Positions 46,013-53,904 of a stretch of DNA of 64,000 bases are shown in pieces. Numbering within the stretch: position 1 is the stretch's first letter; each line of letters opens with the position of its first letter. The position numbers were made by a program, and so were the translations under genes. Under the pieces are notes generated by a model. The model did not search any database. It was not told where the DNA came from and saw nothing but the letters and a program-made list of their open reading frames with translations. The DNA is from Streptomyces massasporeus (GTDB lineage: Bacteria > Actinomycetota > Actinomycetes > Streptomycetales > Streptomycetaceae): positions 124,001-188,000 of the forward strand of contig NZ_BMSE01000017.1 of NCBI RefSeq assembly GCF_014648995.1, in the 5' to 3' direction.

Positions 46013-47611
46013 TCACGCGGCCTCCCGGAAGGCCGCCGCCTCCTCCAGGTCCAGCCTGCGCAGCAGGGTCCGCAGCATCTCGTCGTCGATGTAACGGCCG
46101 TCCCGGAGCTTGACCAACACCTCACGCTCGGCGCTGATGACCTCCCGTGACAGCCGCCTGTAGGTGTCGTCGACGGACTCCCCGGTGATCGGGTTGGCCT
46201 GCCCGAGCCGTTCCCAGGGGGCGTTGCGGCGGCGCTCCAGGACGGTGCGCAGCCGGTCGGCGAGCGGAGCGGGCAGGGCGTTGCGTTCGTCGGCCAGGAG
46301 CTCGTCCAGGCGCCGCTCGGCGGCCCGGGAGGCCTGCGCCTGGGCGTTGGCCTCGGCGAGCGTCTCGGTCTGCGCGTCCCGCCCGGGGAACTTCAGCAGC
46401 CGGATCAGCGGGGGCAGGGTCAGGCCCTGCACGACCAGGGTCCCGATGACCGTCGTGAAGGTCAGGAAGAGGATGAGGTTGCGCTGGGGGAAGGGCTCCT
46501 CGCCATCGTGCATGGTGAGCGGGATCGAGAAGGCGATGGCCAGGGAGACCACGCCCCGCATCCCGGCCCACGCGATGACGAAGGGCCCCTTCCAGGTCGG
46601 GTCCTCCTCGCGTTCCCGCACCCGGGCCGACAGCAGCCGCGGCAGGAAGGTGGCCGGGTACACCCAGACGAAGCGGGTCGCGACGACGACCAGGAAGACG
46701 GCGATCGCGTACCAGGCGGCGTCGACGCCCTCGTACTCCCCGAGGCCTCTGAGGACCACCGGCAGCTGTAGTCCGATCAGCGCGAACACCGCCGACTCCA
46801 GGACGAAGGCGACCATCTTCCAGACCGCCTCCTCCTGCAGGCGCGTCGCGAAGTCGACCTCCCACGCGCGGTGCCCCAGGTAGAGCGCGACGACCACGAC
46901 CGCGAGGACACCGGAGGCGTGTACCTGCTCGGCGACCGCGTAGGCGACGAACGGGATCAGCAGGGAGAGCGTGTTCTGCAGCAGCGCCTCCTTCAGGTGC
47001 GTGCGCAGCCAGTGGATCGGGGCCATCAGCAGCAGGCCGACCACGACGCCGCCGACCGCCGCGAGCAGGAACTCGCCGATGCCGCCGGCCCAGGTCGCGC
47101 CCTCGCCGACGGCTGCGGCCAGGGCCACCCGGTAGGCGGTGATCGCGGTCGCGTCGTTCAGCAGGGACTCGCCCTGGAGGATCGTGGTGATCCGCGACGG
47201 CAGCCCGACCCGGCGGGCGACCGCCGTCGCCGCGACCGCGTCCGGGGGCGCCACCACCGCCCCGAAGACCAGCGCCGCGGTCAGCGGCATGCCCGGCACG
47301 ATCACGTACAGGGCCCAGCCGACGGCGAAGGTCGCGAACAGCACGTACCCGACCGACAGCATCGCGACCGGCCGCAGCTGCGCCCGCAGGTCGAGGTAGG
47401 AGCTGTCGGTGGCCGCCGTGTGCAGCAGCGGGGGCAGGATGAGCGGCAGGACGACGTGCGGGTCGAGCGTGTACTCGGGCACCCCCGGGACGTAGCTGAC
47501 CGCCAGTGCCACGGCCACCAGCAGCAGCGGCGCCGGCACCGGGGTCCGCCGCGCGGCCGCGGCGATCGCGGCGCTGCCCGCCACGAGCAGCAGCAGTGGC
47601 ATCACGTCCAT
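46013..47611 (-). CDS. CPA1-family Na+/H+ antiporter
   Basis: This 532-residue membrane protein has about 12 helices. The ion-binding segment FGAVVAPPDAVAATAVARRVGLPSRITTILQGESLLNDATAITAYRVAL carries the conserved aspartates of CPA1 exchangers. WAGMRGVVSLAIAFSIP is the second family signature. A cytosolic C-terminal tail of about 130 residues is helical and charged. It exchanges Na+ or K+ for H+ for pH and salt homeostasis. The ATG is at 47611. It diverges from the UBP zinc-finger gene. Confidence 0.93.
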   Translation of the reverse strand: MDVMPLLLLVAGSAAIAAAARRTPVPAPLLLVAVALAVSYVPGVPEYTLDPHVVLPLILPPLLHTAATDSSYLDLRAQLRPVAMLSVGYVLFATFAVGWALYVIVPGMPLTAALVFGAVVAPPDAVAATAVARRVGLPSRITTILQGESLLNDATAITAYRVALAAAVGEGATWAGGIGEFLLAAVGGVVVGLLLMAPIHWLRTHLKEALLQNTLSLLIPFVAYAVAEQVHASGVLAVVVVALYLGHRAWEVDFATRLQEEAVWKMVAFVLESAVFALIGLQLPVVLRGLGEYEGVDAAWYAIAVFLVVVATRFVWVYPATFLPRLLSARVREREEDPTWKGPFVIAWAGMRGVVSLAIAFSIPLTMHDGEEPFPQRNLILFLTFTTVIGTLVVQGLTLPPLIRLLKFPGRDAQTETLAEANAQAQASRAAERRLDELLADERNALPAPLADRLRTVLERRRNAPWERLGQANPITGESVDDTYRRLSREVISAEREVLVKLRDGRYIDDEMLRTLLRRLDLEEAAAFREAA

Positions 47612-47673
47612 CGTTCTCGCCCGCCCTCATTTTTCGACGCGGTCTTCCGCCCGACCGTCGTAACCTGGCAATC

Positions 47674-47934
47674 ATGAAACAGTGCACGCACGCCGACGCG
47701 CTGCCGCACCCCGAACCCGGCCCGCTCAGCGAGACGTGTCCGGAGTGCCTGGCGGAGGGCATGGATCCGGTGCAACTACGGCTGTGTCTGAGCTGCGGTC
47801 ACGTCGGCTGCTGCGACTCCTCGCCGGGACGGCACGCGGCGGAGCATCATAAGGAGTCCGGCCATCCCGTGATGCGGACCCACGAGCCCGGGGAGACCTG
47901 GCGTTGGTGCTTCGTCGACCATGTCCTGGTGTGA
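47674..47934 (+). CDS. UBP-type zinc-finger protein
   Basis: This 86-residue protein is essentially one ZnF-UBP domain: CTHAD..., CPECLAEGMDPVQLRLCLSCGHVGCCDSSPGRHAAEHHKESGHPVMRTHEPGETWRWCFVDHV. The Cys/His set for three zinc ions is complete. In eukaryotes the domain binds ubiquitin C-termini; actinobacteria use it in small stand-alone proteins of unknown function, often next to CPA1 antiporters as here. The ATG is at 47674; the open frame before it is antisense to the antiporter. Confidence 0.9.
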   Translation: MKQCTHADALPHPEPGPLSETCPECLAEGMDPVQLRLCLSCGHVGCCDSSPGRHAAEHHKESGHPVMRTHEPGETWRWCFVDHVLV

Positions 47935-48060
47935 CGCGACAGGACCCCGGCGGCGGACGGTTCGACCGTCTGACGTCTGGGTACGTCAACCCGGCGCGCG
48001 CTCTTCCCATTTGGGCCCGCCCAACCCCTAGACACGGAGCGTATCCGCAGGTTTACTGTG

Positions 48061-48120
48061 AGTGACGACATGGGGTTGGGGTCCCGGGGACAGGACCGTC
48101 GAGAGCGCGATAGCGTCACC
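48061..48120. promoter_or_regulatory. Promoter region of the anti-sigma/sigH operon with candidate BldD half-sites
   Basis: AGTGA at 48061-48065 and TCACC at 48116-48120 match the BldD half-site consensus (AGTGA-Nm-TCACC) with 50 bp between. BldD repression of sigH is established in S. coelicolor. A GTTTA at 48051 with GGGGTT 16 bp later loosely resembles a sigma-B/H-type promoter. Both are unconfirmed here. Confidence 0.45.
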
Positions 48121-48194
48121 GCTGAACCACGTATCGCGTTATCCCGAGGGGCGACCCTCGGCCCTGAAACGCTTGTACCACCATGGAGGTGAGG

Positions 48195-48608
48195 GTGTCC
48201 CAGATCGCAGGCGAGCCCGCGACCCAGGACTTCGTGGAAGTCCGGCTGCCGGCCGCGGGTGCCTACCTGTCGGTGCTGCGTACGGCCACGGCCGGTCTCG
48301 CGGCCCGTTTGGACTTCACCCTCGACGAGATCGAGGACCTGCGCATCGCGGTGGACGAGGCCTGCGCGATCCTGCTTCAGCAGGCCGTGCCCGGCTCGGT
48401 GCTCAGCTGTGTCTTCCGCCTCGTCGACGACTCACTCGAGGTCACCGTCTCGGCGCCGACCACGGATGGCCATGCCCCGTCACGGGACACCTTCGCCTGG
48501 ACGGTCCTGTCCGCCCTCGCGGGCAAGGTCTCCTCTGCCGTGGACAAGGACAAAACCGTTTCGATCAGCCTCTACAAACAGCGCGGCGCGGGACCCGGGC
48601 CGGCGTGA
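48195..48608 (+). CDS. prsH: Anti-sigma factor (RsbW-type kinase), PrsH/UshX homologue
   Basis: This 137-residue protein has an HATPase_c-type fold of RsbW anti-sigma factors: LDFTLDEIEDLRIAVDEACAILL (N-box with catalytic Glu/Asn-equivalent) and a degenerate G-box (SRDTFAWTVLSALAG). It sequesters sigma H until released by an anti-anti-sigma factor. The GTG at 48195 is preferred because GGAGGTGAGG directly precedes it; an ATG at 48183 is in frame within that site. Its stop overlaps the sigH start (GTGA), as in S. coelicolor. Confidence 0.9.
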   Translation: MSQIAGEPATQDFVEVRLPAAGAYLSVLRTATAGLAARLDFTLDEIEDLRIAVDEACAILLQQAVPGSVLSCVFRLVDDSLEVTVSAPTTDGHAPSRDTFAWTVLSALAGKVSSAVDKDKTVSISLYKQRGAGPGPA

Positions 48609-49762
48609 GGAGCGAGGACGGGCCGGTGCGGGACGAAGAGCGCGGCACACGAGAGCTGCCGGCCGAGGGCACGGGCACGAGCGGCCCGAGCGGTGCCCGG
48701 CGCATGGCGGACGGCATCGACGGCATCCCCGAGCAGGCCCGACCGCATCCCGAGGACGACTCCGTGGAGGCCGTCCTCCCGGGCGGCGGCCGGCTGGACC
48801 GGGACGGTGCCGTGCGGAGCGCGCCTCCGGGCGGGGGGATCGCCGCATCCCCGGCCCAGGGGGGTCCCCCCACCCGCGCGAAGTCGAGGGTGGCGGAGGA
48901 GGCGAGCGCTCGGGGAAGGGCGACGGGCGGGACGATGAGCGAGCACGAGCGGAACTCCGAGGATCAGGCGCCGCGCGCACACCACGCGCAAGGTGGGCAT
49001 CACGGCTCTCCGGACCGCAGCGGTGCGCGCGAGATGTTCCTCAAACTGCGCACGCTGGACAGCGGCGGCCCCGAGTACGCGGAGCTGCGCAACCAGCTGG
49101 TCCGGATGCATCTGCCACTCGTGGAGCATCTCGCGCGCCGCTTCCGCAACCGCGGCGAGCCGCTGGACGACCTCACCCAGGTCGCCACGATCGGCCTGAT
49201 CAAGTCGGTCGACCGATTCGACCCGGACCGCGGCGTGGAGTTCTCCACGTACGCGACCCCGACGGTCGTGGGCGAGATCAAGCGGCACTTCCGCGACAAG
49301 GGCTGGGCGGTGCGCGTTCCGCGCCGGCTGCAGGAGCTGCGCCTGGCGCTGACCACGGCCACGGCCGAGCTCTCGCAGCTGCACGGCCGCTCCCCCACGG
49401 TCCACGAGCTCGCCGAGAAGCTGGCGATCTCCGAGGAGGAGGTCCTGGAGGGCCTGGAGTCCGCCAACGCGTACTCCACGCTGTCCCTGGACGTCCCCGA
49501 CACCGACGACGAGTCCCCGGCGGTCGCCGACACACTCGGCGCGGAGGACGAGGCGCTGGAGGGCGTGGAGTACCGGGAGTCGCTCAAGCCGCTGCTGGAG
49601 GATCTCCCGCCGCGCGAGAAGCGGATCCTGCTGCTGCGGTTCTTCGGCAACATGACCCAGTCGCAGATCGCGCAGGAGGTCGGCATCTCCCAGATGCACG
49701 TCTCCAGGCTGCTGGCGCGCACGCTCGCGCAGCTGCGGGAGAAGCTCCTCGTCGAGGAGTGA
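48605..49762 (+). CDS. sigH: Stress-response sigma factor SigH (SigB/F/G family)
   Basis: The frame from GTG 48605 gives 385 residues. The first 120 or so are low-complexity, charged and Pro/Gly-rich. Region 2 (LRNQLVRMHLPLVEHLARRFRNRGEPLDDLTQVATIGLIKSVDRFDPDRGVEFSTYATPTVVGEIKRHFRDKGW), region 3 and region 4 (ILLLRFFGNMTQSQIAQEVGISQMHVSRLL) follow. In S. coelicolor sigH yields several products from different starts plus proteolysis; the in-frame ATGs in RRMADGIDG and GGTMSEHERN are candidates here. It directs osmotic-stress and septation genes and is held by the upstream anti-sigma factor. A palindromic repeat is embedded in the N-terminal coding part. Confidence 0.93.
   Translation: MRSEDGPVRDEERGTRELPAEGTGTSGPSGARRMADGIDGIPEQARPHPEDDSVEAVLPGGGRLDRDGAVRSAPPGGGIAASPAQGGPPTRAKSRVAEEASARGRATGGTMSEHERNSEDQAPRAHHAQGGHHGSPDRSGAREMFLKLRTLDSGGPEYAELRNQLVRMHLPLVEHLARRFRNRGEPLDDLTQVATIGLIKSVDRFDPDRGVEFSTYATPTVVGEIKRHFRDKGWAVRVPRRLQELRLALTTATAELSQLHGRSPTVHELAEKLAISEEEVLEGLESANAYSTLSLDVPDTDDESPAVADTLGAEDEALEGVEYRESLKPLLEDLPPREKRILLLRFFGNMTQSQIAQEVGISQMHVSRLLARTLAQLREKLLVEE
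48858..48899. repeat. Interspersed Streptomyces palindromic repeat embedded in sigH
   Basis: GGGGGG-T-CCCCCC (48859-48871) is followed by CCACCC (48870-48875) and GGGTGG (48888-48893) around GCGCGAAGTCGA. The whole resembles the common Streptomyces element GGGGG..CTCCC..CGAGCGAAG..GAGAGTGGGGGAG. It is translated in frame as AQGGPPTRAKSRVAEE. Recognition is from memory of the element. Confidence 0.55.
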
Positions 49763-49766
49763 CGGC

Positions 49767-50264
49767 CTACTTCTCCAGGTTGCCGGGGTTGCCGGGCCCG
49801 CGGATCCCGAGGGCCCGGGTCGTCTCGGGGTTCACCAGCAGCACGAGCGACGCGACCGCCACGACCGCGAGGGCGATCCCGGCCGGAATGGCCATGCTGT
49901 CGGCCTGCAGCAGGTTGTAGGCCACCGGCAGCGCCATGAGCTGGGTGATGACGGCAGGGCCGCGGCTCCAGCTGCGGCAGCCGAGCAGCCCGCGGGCGGC
50001 GAGCAGCGGAAGCAGTGCGAGCACGACCAGCGTGACGCCTCCGGTCACGGCCTGCTGCCGGTCGTCCGGATGCCCGGTGAGGCCGAGGACGAGGATCCAG
50101 ACGCCGCCGACGACCAACGCGAGCCCTTCCAGCGCGGCCAGCAGCGCCGCGTACGTCAGACGCCGGGGGCGGGGGCCGGTGGTTTCCTCGGTGGTGGGGG
50201 TCTGCTCACTGCTCACCCCTGAAGAGTAGCCCCCGCCGTACACGCCCCCCGTGGCCCGGTTCAC
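49767..50264 (-). CDS. Four-helix integral membrane protein
   Basis: This protein has 165 residues from GTG 50264 (AAGAGG upstream) or 149 from GTG 50216 (VSSEQTPTTEE). It has four membrane segments (LEGLALVVGGVWILVLGLTG, AVTGGVTLVVLALLPLLAARGLL, AVITQLMALPVAYNLL, IPAGIALAVVAVASLVLLV). It converges on sigH with only 4 bp between the stops. It is conserved in Streptomyces; the function is unknown. Confidence 0.8.
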   Translation of the reverse strand: MNRATGGVYGGGYSSGVSSEQTPTTEETTGPRPRRLTYAALLAALEGLALVVGGVWILVLGLTGHPDDRQQAVTGGVTLVVLALLPLLAARGLLGCRSWSRGPAVITQLMALPVAYNLLQADSMAIPAGIALAVVAVASLVLLVNPETTRALGIRGPGNPGNLEK

Positions 50265-50332
50265 CCCGGTCCTCTTACCTGATCCCTACCTCGGTATGGG
50301 CCCGGTACCACCCAGTAGGTACGCTGCCAGTC

Positions 50333-51301
50333 ATGCGTGCACTTCTCGTGGTCAATCCGGCGGCAACCACCACAAGTGCGCGCACACGCGACGTGCTGAT
50401 CCATGCGCTCGCCAGCGAGATGAAGCTGGAGGCGGTCACCACGGAGTACCGCGGCCACGCGCGCGACCTGGGCCGGCACGCGGCCGACAGTGACGACATC
50501 GACCTGGTGGTGGCCCTCGGCGGCGACGGCACGGTCAACGAAGTGGTCAACGGCCTCCTGCACGCCGGCCCCGCTCCGGAGCGTCTGCCCGGTCTCGCCG
50601 TGGTCCCGGGAGGCTCCACCAATGTCTTCGCCCGCGCCCTGGGCTTGCCCAACGACGCCGTGGAAGCCACCGGCGCCCTGCTGGACGCCCTGCGCGACGG
50701 CAGCGAGCGAACCGTCGGCCTGGGCCTGACCTCGGGCACGCCGGGCACGGAGGACGAGGCGGTGCCGTCCCGCTGGTTCACCTTCAACGCGGGGCTCGGC
50801 TTCGACGCCGGTGTGGTGGGCCGTGTGGAGCAGCATCGCGAGCGCGGCAGGAAATCCACACACGCTCTCTACGTGCGCCAGGTGATGCGTCAGCTCCTGG
50901 GCGAGCCGAACCGCCGCAACGGCACGATCACACTGGAGCGGGCCGGCGCGGACCCGATCACCGATCTGGTGCTGTCCATAGTCTCGAACACCTCGCCATG
51001 GACGTTTCTGGGCAATCGCCCGATCTACGCGGCACCTAAAGCCTCGTTCGATACCGGGCTCGATCTCTTCGGTCTCAGCCGCCTGTCGACCGCGGCGGTT
51101 GCCCGGTATGGCACCCAGTTGCTCACTTCGTCCCCCGAGCGTGGACCCCATGGCAAGCACGCCACCTCTCTGCACGACTTGACAGAGTTCACCTTGCATT
51201 CGAAGGTCCCGCTCCCCCTCCAGATGGACGGCGACCACCTGGGGCTGCGAACAAGCGTGACGTTCACAGGCGTACGCCGTGCACTGCGTGTGATTGTGTG
51301 A
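50333..51301 (+). CDS. Diacylglycerol-kinase-family lipid kinase
   Basis: This 322-residue protein has a DAGK catalytic domain: ALLVVNPAATT at the start, the nucleotide loop ALGGDGTVNEVVNGLL, and VPGGSTNVFARALGLP. A C-terminal beta-sandwich domain ends in PLPLQMDGDHLG, the position of a catalytic acid. It is a soluble YegS/DgkB-type enzyme that phosphorylates diacylglycerol or a related lipid, recycling it into phospholipid synthesis. The ATG is at 50333. It is transcribed toward wblE, with 321 bp between. Confidence 0.93.
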   Translation: MRALLVVNPAATTTSARTRDVLIHALASEMKLEAVTTEYRGHARDLGRHAADSDDIDLVVALGGDGTVNEVVNGLLHAGPAPERLPGLAVVPGGSTNVFARALGLPNDAVEATGALLDALRDGSERTVGLGLTSGTPGTEDEAVPSRWFTFNAGLGFDAGVVGRVEQHRERGRKSTHALYVRQVMRQLLGEPNRRNGTITLERAGADPITDLVLSIVSNTSPWTFLGNRPIYAAPKASFDTGLDLFGLSRLSTAAVARYGTQLLTSSPERGPHGKHATSLHDLTEFTLHSKVPLPLQMDGDHLGLRTSVTFTGVRRALRVIV

Positions 51302-51622
51302 GCAGAACTGGCTAAAGTCCTTTCACTCGAACGTTTAGGCCAGGATCCACCCCATGGAAGTACGGCTGTGACCTAGTCGACACCGAAGAATCAAAAAAAA
51401 CTTTCCAGAAGGGGTTGTATCCGCCGCTGAGGTTTGCGAGTCTCTACGTGGCGATCGAGACGGCCCGCAACACCGGCCTCCACTGATCACCAGAACCCCT
51501 CTTCAACTCACAGGACCTTCGCCGGGGAACCTGGCAGTCGGCCCTTCACTTGTTGAGGGATTCGTGAAAGCGTTCACATTCACAAGCAACCCTGCACGTA
51601 ATACCAAGGAGAGGTAGCAGCC
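51302..51622 (+). promoter_or_regulatory. Long leader/promoter region of wblE
   Basis: These 321 bp precede wblE on the same strand and are AT-richer than the neighbouring genes, with an A-run AAAAAAAAC at about 51392. They probably hold several promoters and a long untranslated leader. GGGAAC at 51525 with GTT 21 bp later is too widely spaced for a sigma-R promoter. The ribosome site is AAGGAGAGG at 51607-51615. Confidence 0.5.
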
Positions 51623-51880
51623 ATGGACTGGCGTCACAACGCCGTTTGCCGCGAGGAAGACCCCGAGCTCTTCTTCCCCATCGGCAACACCGGTCCTGCG
51701 CTGCTGCAGATCGAGGAAGCCAAGGCCGTCTGCCGTCGCTGCCCGGTTATGGAGCAGTGCCTGCAGTGGGCGCTCGAGTCCGGCCAGGACTCCGGCGTCT
51801 GGGGTGGTCTCAGCGAGGACGAGCGTCGCGCCATGAAGCGCCGCGCCGCCCGCAACCGGGCCCGTCAGGCCTCCGCCTGA
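51623..51880 (+). CDS. wblE: WhiB-family iron-sulfur transcription factor WblE
   Basis: This 85-residue WhiB-like protein has Cys9, Cys37, Cys40 and Cys46 in the CX27CX2CX5C spacing that binds a 4Fe-4S cluster. SGVWGGLSEDERR is the G(V/I)WGG turn, and a basic tail (KRRAARNRARQ) contacts DNA. It corresponds to WblE/WhiB1, the Wbl protein that partners the primary sigma factor and is usually essential in actinobacteria. It is nitric-oxide-sensitive by analogy with WhiB1. The terminator at 51999 lies about 120 bp downstream. Confidence 0.95.
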   Translation: MDWRHNAVCREEDPELFFPIGNTGPALLQIEEAKAVCRRCPVMEQCLQWALESGQDSGVWGGLSEDERRAMKRRAARNRARQASA

Positions 51881-51998
51881 CATCCCACCCCTGCTGACAG
51901 CCTGAGCTTGGCGGCGCGTACAGCGAGTACGCATCTCCCGCCCCCGAGCCGCAGCGCGCAGTTCCCCCGATGCGCTTAGTTAAGCAGCAACGAGCTTT

Positions 51999-52027
51999 AG
52001 CCCCGGGCCACCAAGTGGCCCGGGGCT
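51999..52027. terminator. Bidirectional terminator between wblE and the PdtaS-like kinase
   Basis: A perfect 13-bp stem (AGCCCCGGGCCAC at 51999-52011, complement at 52015-52027) with loop CAA sits between the convergent genes. Confidence 0.85.
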
Positions 52028-52085
52028 CATCGCTTTACCGGGCCCCTTTGCAAAGACTCCGGATTCCGTTGCTTCCGCGATTCCG

Positions 52086-53552
52086 CTACTTCGGCGACGG
52101 CACCGGGATGTCGAGGATCACGCGGGTGCCGCGCTCCGGGGCCGGAACCATGTCGAAGGTGCCGCCCAACTCGCCCTCCACCAGGGTCCGCACGATCTGC
52201 AGGCCGAGATTGCCGGCGGTGTGCGGATCGAACCCTTCGGGCAGACCGACCCCGTCGTCCTGGACCGTGACCAGCAGCCGGGCCTCCTTGGCGGTGCCCC
52301 CTCGGACCGCCGAGACCTCGACCGTGCCGGTGTCGCCCTCACGGAAGCCGTGCTCCAGTGCGTTCTGCAGCACCTCGGTCAGCACCATCGACAGCGGGGT
52401 GGCCACCTCGGCGTCGAGAATGCCGAAGCGGCCGGTGCGCCGGCCCGCGACCTTGCCCGGGGAGATCTCCGCGACCATGGCCAGCACACGGTCGGCGATG
52501 TCGTCGAACTCCACCCGCTCGTCCAGGTTCTGGGAGAGCGTCTCGTGCACGATCGCAATCGACCCGACGCGCCGCACCGCCTCTTCGAGGGCCTCGCGCC
52601 CGCGGTCGGACTCGATACGCCGGGCCTGGAGGCGGAGCAGCGCCGCCACCGTCTGAAGGTTGTTCTTGACGCGGTGGTGGATCTCCCGGATCGTCGCGTC
52701 CTTGGTGATCAACTCGCGCTCACGCCGACGCAGTTCGGTCACGTCACGGAGCAGCACGAGGGAACCGATGCGGGTGCCCTTCGGCTTGAGCGGGATCGCA
52801 CGGAACTGGATGACCCCGTCACTGGCCTCGATCTCGAACTCGCGCGGAGCCCAGCCGCTGGCGACCTTGGCGAGCGCCTCGTCGACCGGGCCCCGGGTCG
52901 GGGCGAGTTCGGCGGTGGTCCTGCCCAGGTGCTGTCCGACGAGGTCGGACGCGAGGCCCATCCGGTGGTAGGCGGAGAGGGCGTTCGGGGATGCGTACTG
53001 GACGATGGCGTCGGCGTCGAGCCGGATCAGGCCGTCGCCCACCCGGGGCGAGGCGTCCATGTCGAGCTGCTGGTTCGCGAACGGGAAGGACCCCGCGGCG
53101 ATCATCTGCGCCAGGTCGGAGGCGCTCTGCAGATAGGTCAGTTCCAGGCGGCTCGGGGTCCGCACGGTGAGGAGGTTGGTGTTGCGGGCGATGACGCCGA
53201 GGACACGCCCTTCTCGCCGTACGGGGATCGACTCGACCCGGACGGGAACCTCCTCGCGCCACTCGGGGTCCCCCTCGCGCACGATGCGTCCCTCGTCGAG
53301 GGCGGCGTCCAGCATCGGCCGCCGGCCGCGCGGCACGAGGTGGCCCACCATGTCGTCCTGGTACGAGGTCGGGCCGGTGTTGGGCCGCATCTGGGCGACC
53401 GAGACGTACCGGGTGCCGTCGCTGGTGGGGACCCACAGGACCAGGTCGGCGAAGGAGAGGTCGGAGAGCAGCTGCCACTCCGAGACCAGCAGGTGCAGCC
53501 ACTCGAGGTCGGTGTCGTCGAGTGCGGTGTGCTGGCGTACGAGTTCGTTCAT
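52086..53552 (-). CDS. Cytoplasmic sensor histidine kinase, PdtaS-like (GAF-PAS-HisKA_2-HATPase)
   Basis: This 488-residue protein starts at the ATG at 53552 (MNELVRQHTALDDTDLEWLHLL), matching the PdtaS family N-terminus. A GAF domain (about 10-150), a PAS domain (about 165-280, GDGLIRLDADAIVQYASPNALSAYHRMG), a HisKA_2 phosphoacceptor region (IREIHHRVKNNLQTVAALLRLQARR) and HATPase_c (EVLQNALEHGF, DDGVGLPEGF) follow. It has no membrane segment. In mycobacteria PdtaS phosphorylates PdtaR, an ANTAR RNA-binding regulator encoded elsewhere; no regulator gene is adjacent here. An upstream dre-like site may connect it with DasR. Confidence 0.9.
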   Translation of the reverse strand: MNELVRQHTALDDTDLEWLHLLVSEWQLLSDLSFADLVLWVPTSDGTRYVSVAQMRPNTGPTSYQDDMVGHLVPRGRRPMLDAALDEGRIVREGDPEWREEVPVRVESIPVRREGRVLGVIARNTNLLTVRTPSRLELTYLQSASDLAQMIAAGSFPFANQQLDMDASPRVGDGLIRLDADAIVQYASPNALSAYHRMGLASDLVGQHLGRTTAELAPTRGPVDEALAKVASGWAPREFEIEASDGVIQFRAIPLKPKGTRIGSLVLLRDVTELRRRERELITKDATIREIHHRVKNNLQTVAALLRLQARRIESDRGREALEEAVRRVGSIAIVHETLSQNLDERVEFDDIADRVLAMVAEISPGKVAGRRTGRFGILDAEVATPLSMVLTEVLQNALEHGFREGDTGTVEVSAVRGGTAKEARLLVTVQDDGVGLPEGFDPHTAGNLGLQIVRTLVEGELGGTFDMVPAPERGTRVILDIPVPSPK

Positions 53553-53810
53553 GGAGGGCACGTCTGCGAGCGTACCCGGGGGTTCGTACGGCCCTGAAAC
53601 ACCCGCGGGCCGCGGCGCCTGAGAGGGACCCTCAACCCTCCCGGCACCGCAGCCCGGAGCAGCATCGGCCGTGGGGTGTGCGGTCCCGGTCGGCCGAAGG
53701 ATGAGGAGCCGGGGCAGTCAGGGCAGAGAGCCTCGGTTCCTCGGTCCGTCCTCCTGTGCGGGGAAGACGGAGGCTTGTGCGCGTTGCACACGCGCTCTCG
53801 TCACGCATTG

Positions 53811-53822
53811 TGGACTAGACCA
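53811..53822. promoter_or_regulatory. dre-like DasR site outside the das cluster
   Basis: TGGACTAGACCA is identical over 12 bases to the site at 63950 near dasA and differs from the palindromic dre core TGGTCTAGACCA at one base. It lies about 259 bp upstream of the PdtaS-like kinase start, in the 352-bp gap downstream of the TetR stop. No other signal is evident in that gap. Confidence 0.65.
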
Positions 53823-53904
53823 CTTGCAGGTGTCCATGCGTGGGAGGCTGTTCGTTGTTGTCATTTCCGCGACACGTCGGACGCACCGGCGTCCAGCAGG
53901 CAGC

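Noticed and set aside
51525-51554. Possible sigma-R promoter ahead of wblE (GGGAAC and GTT)
   Set aside because: The spacing is 21 bp where sigma-R needs 18-19, so it is not convincing.
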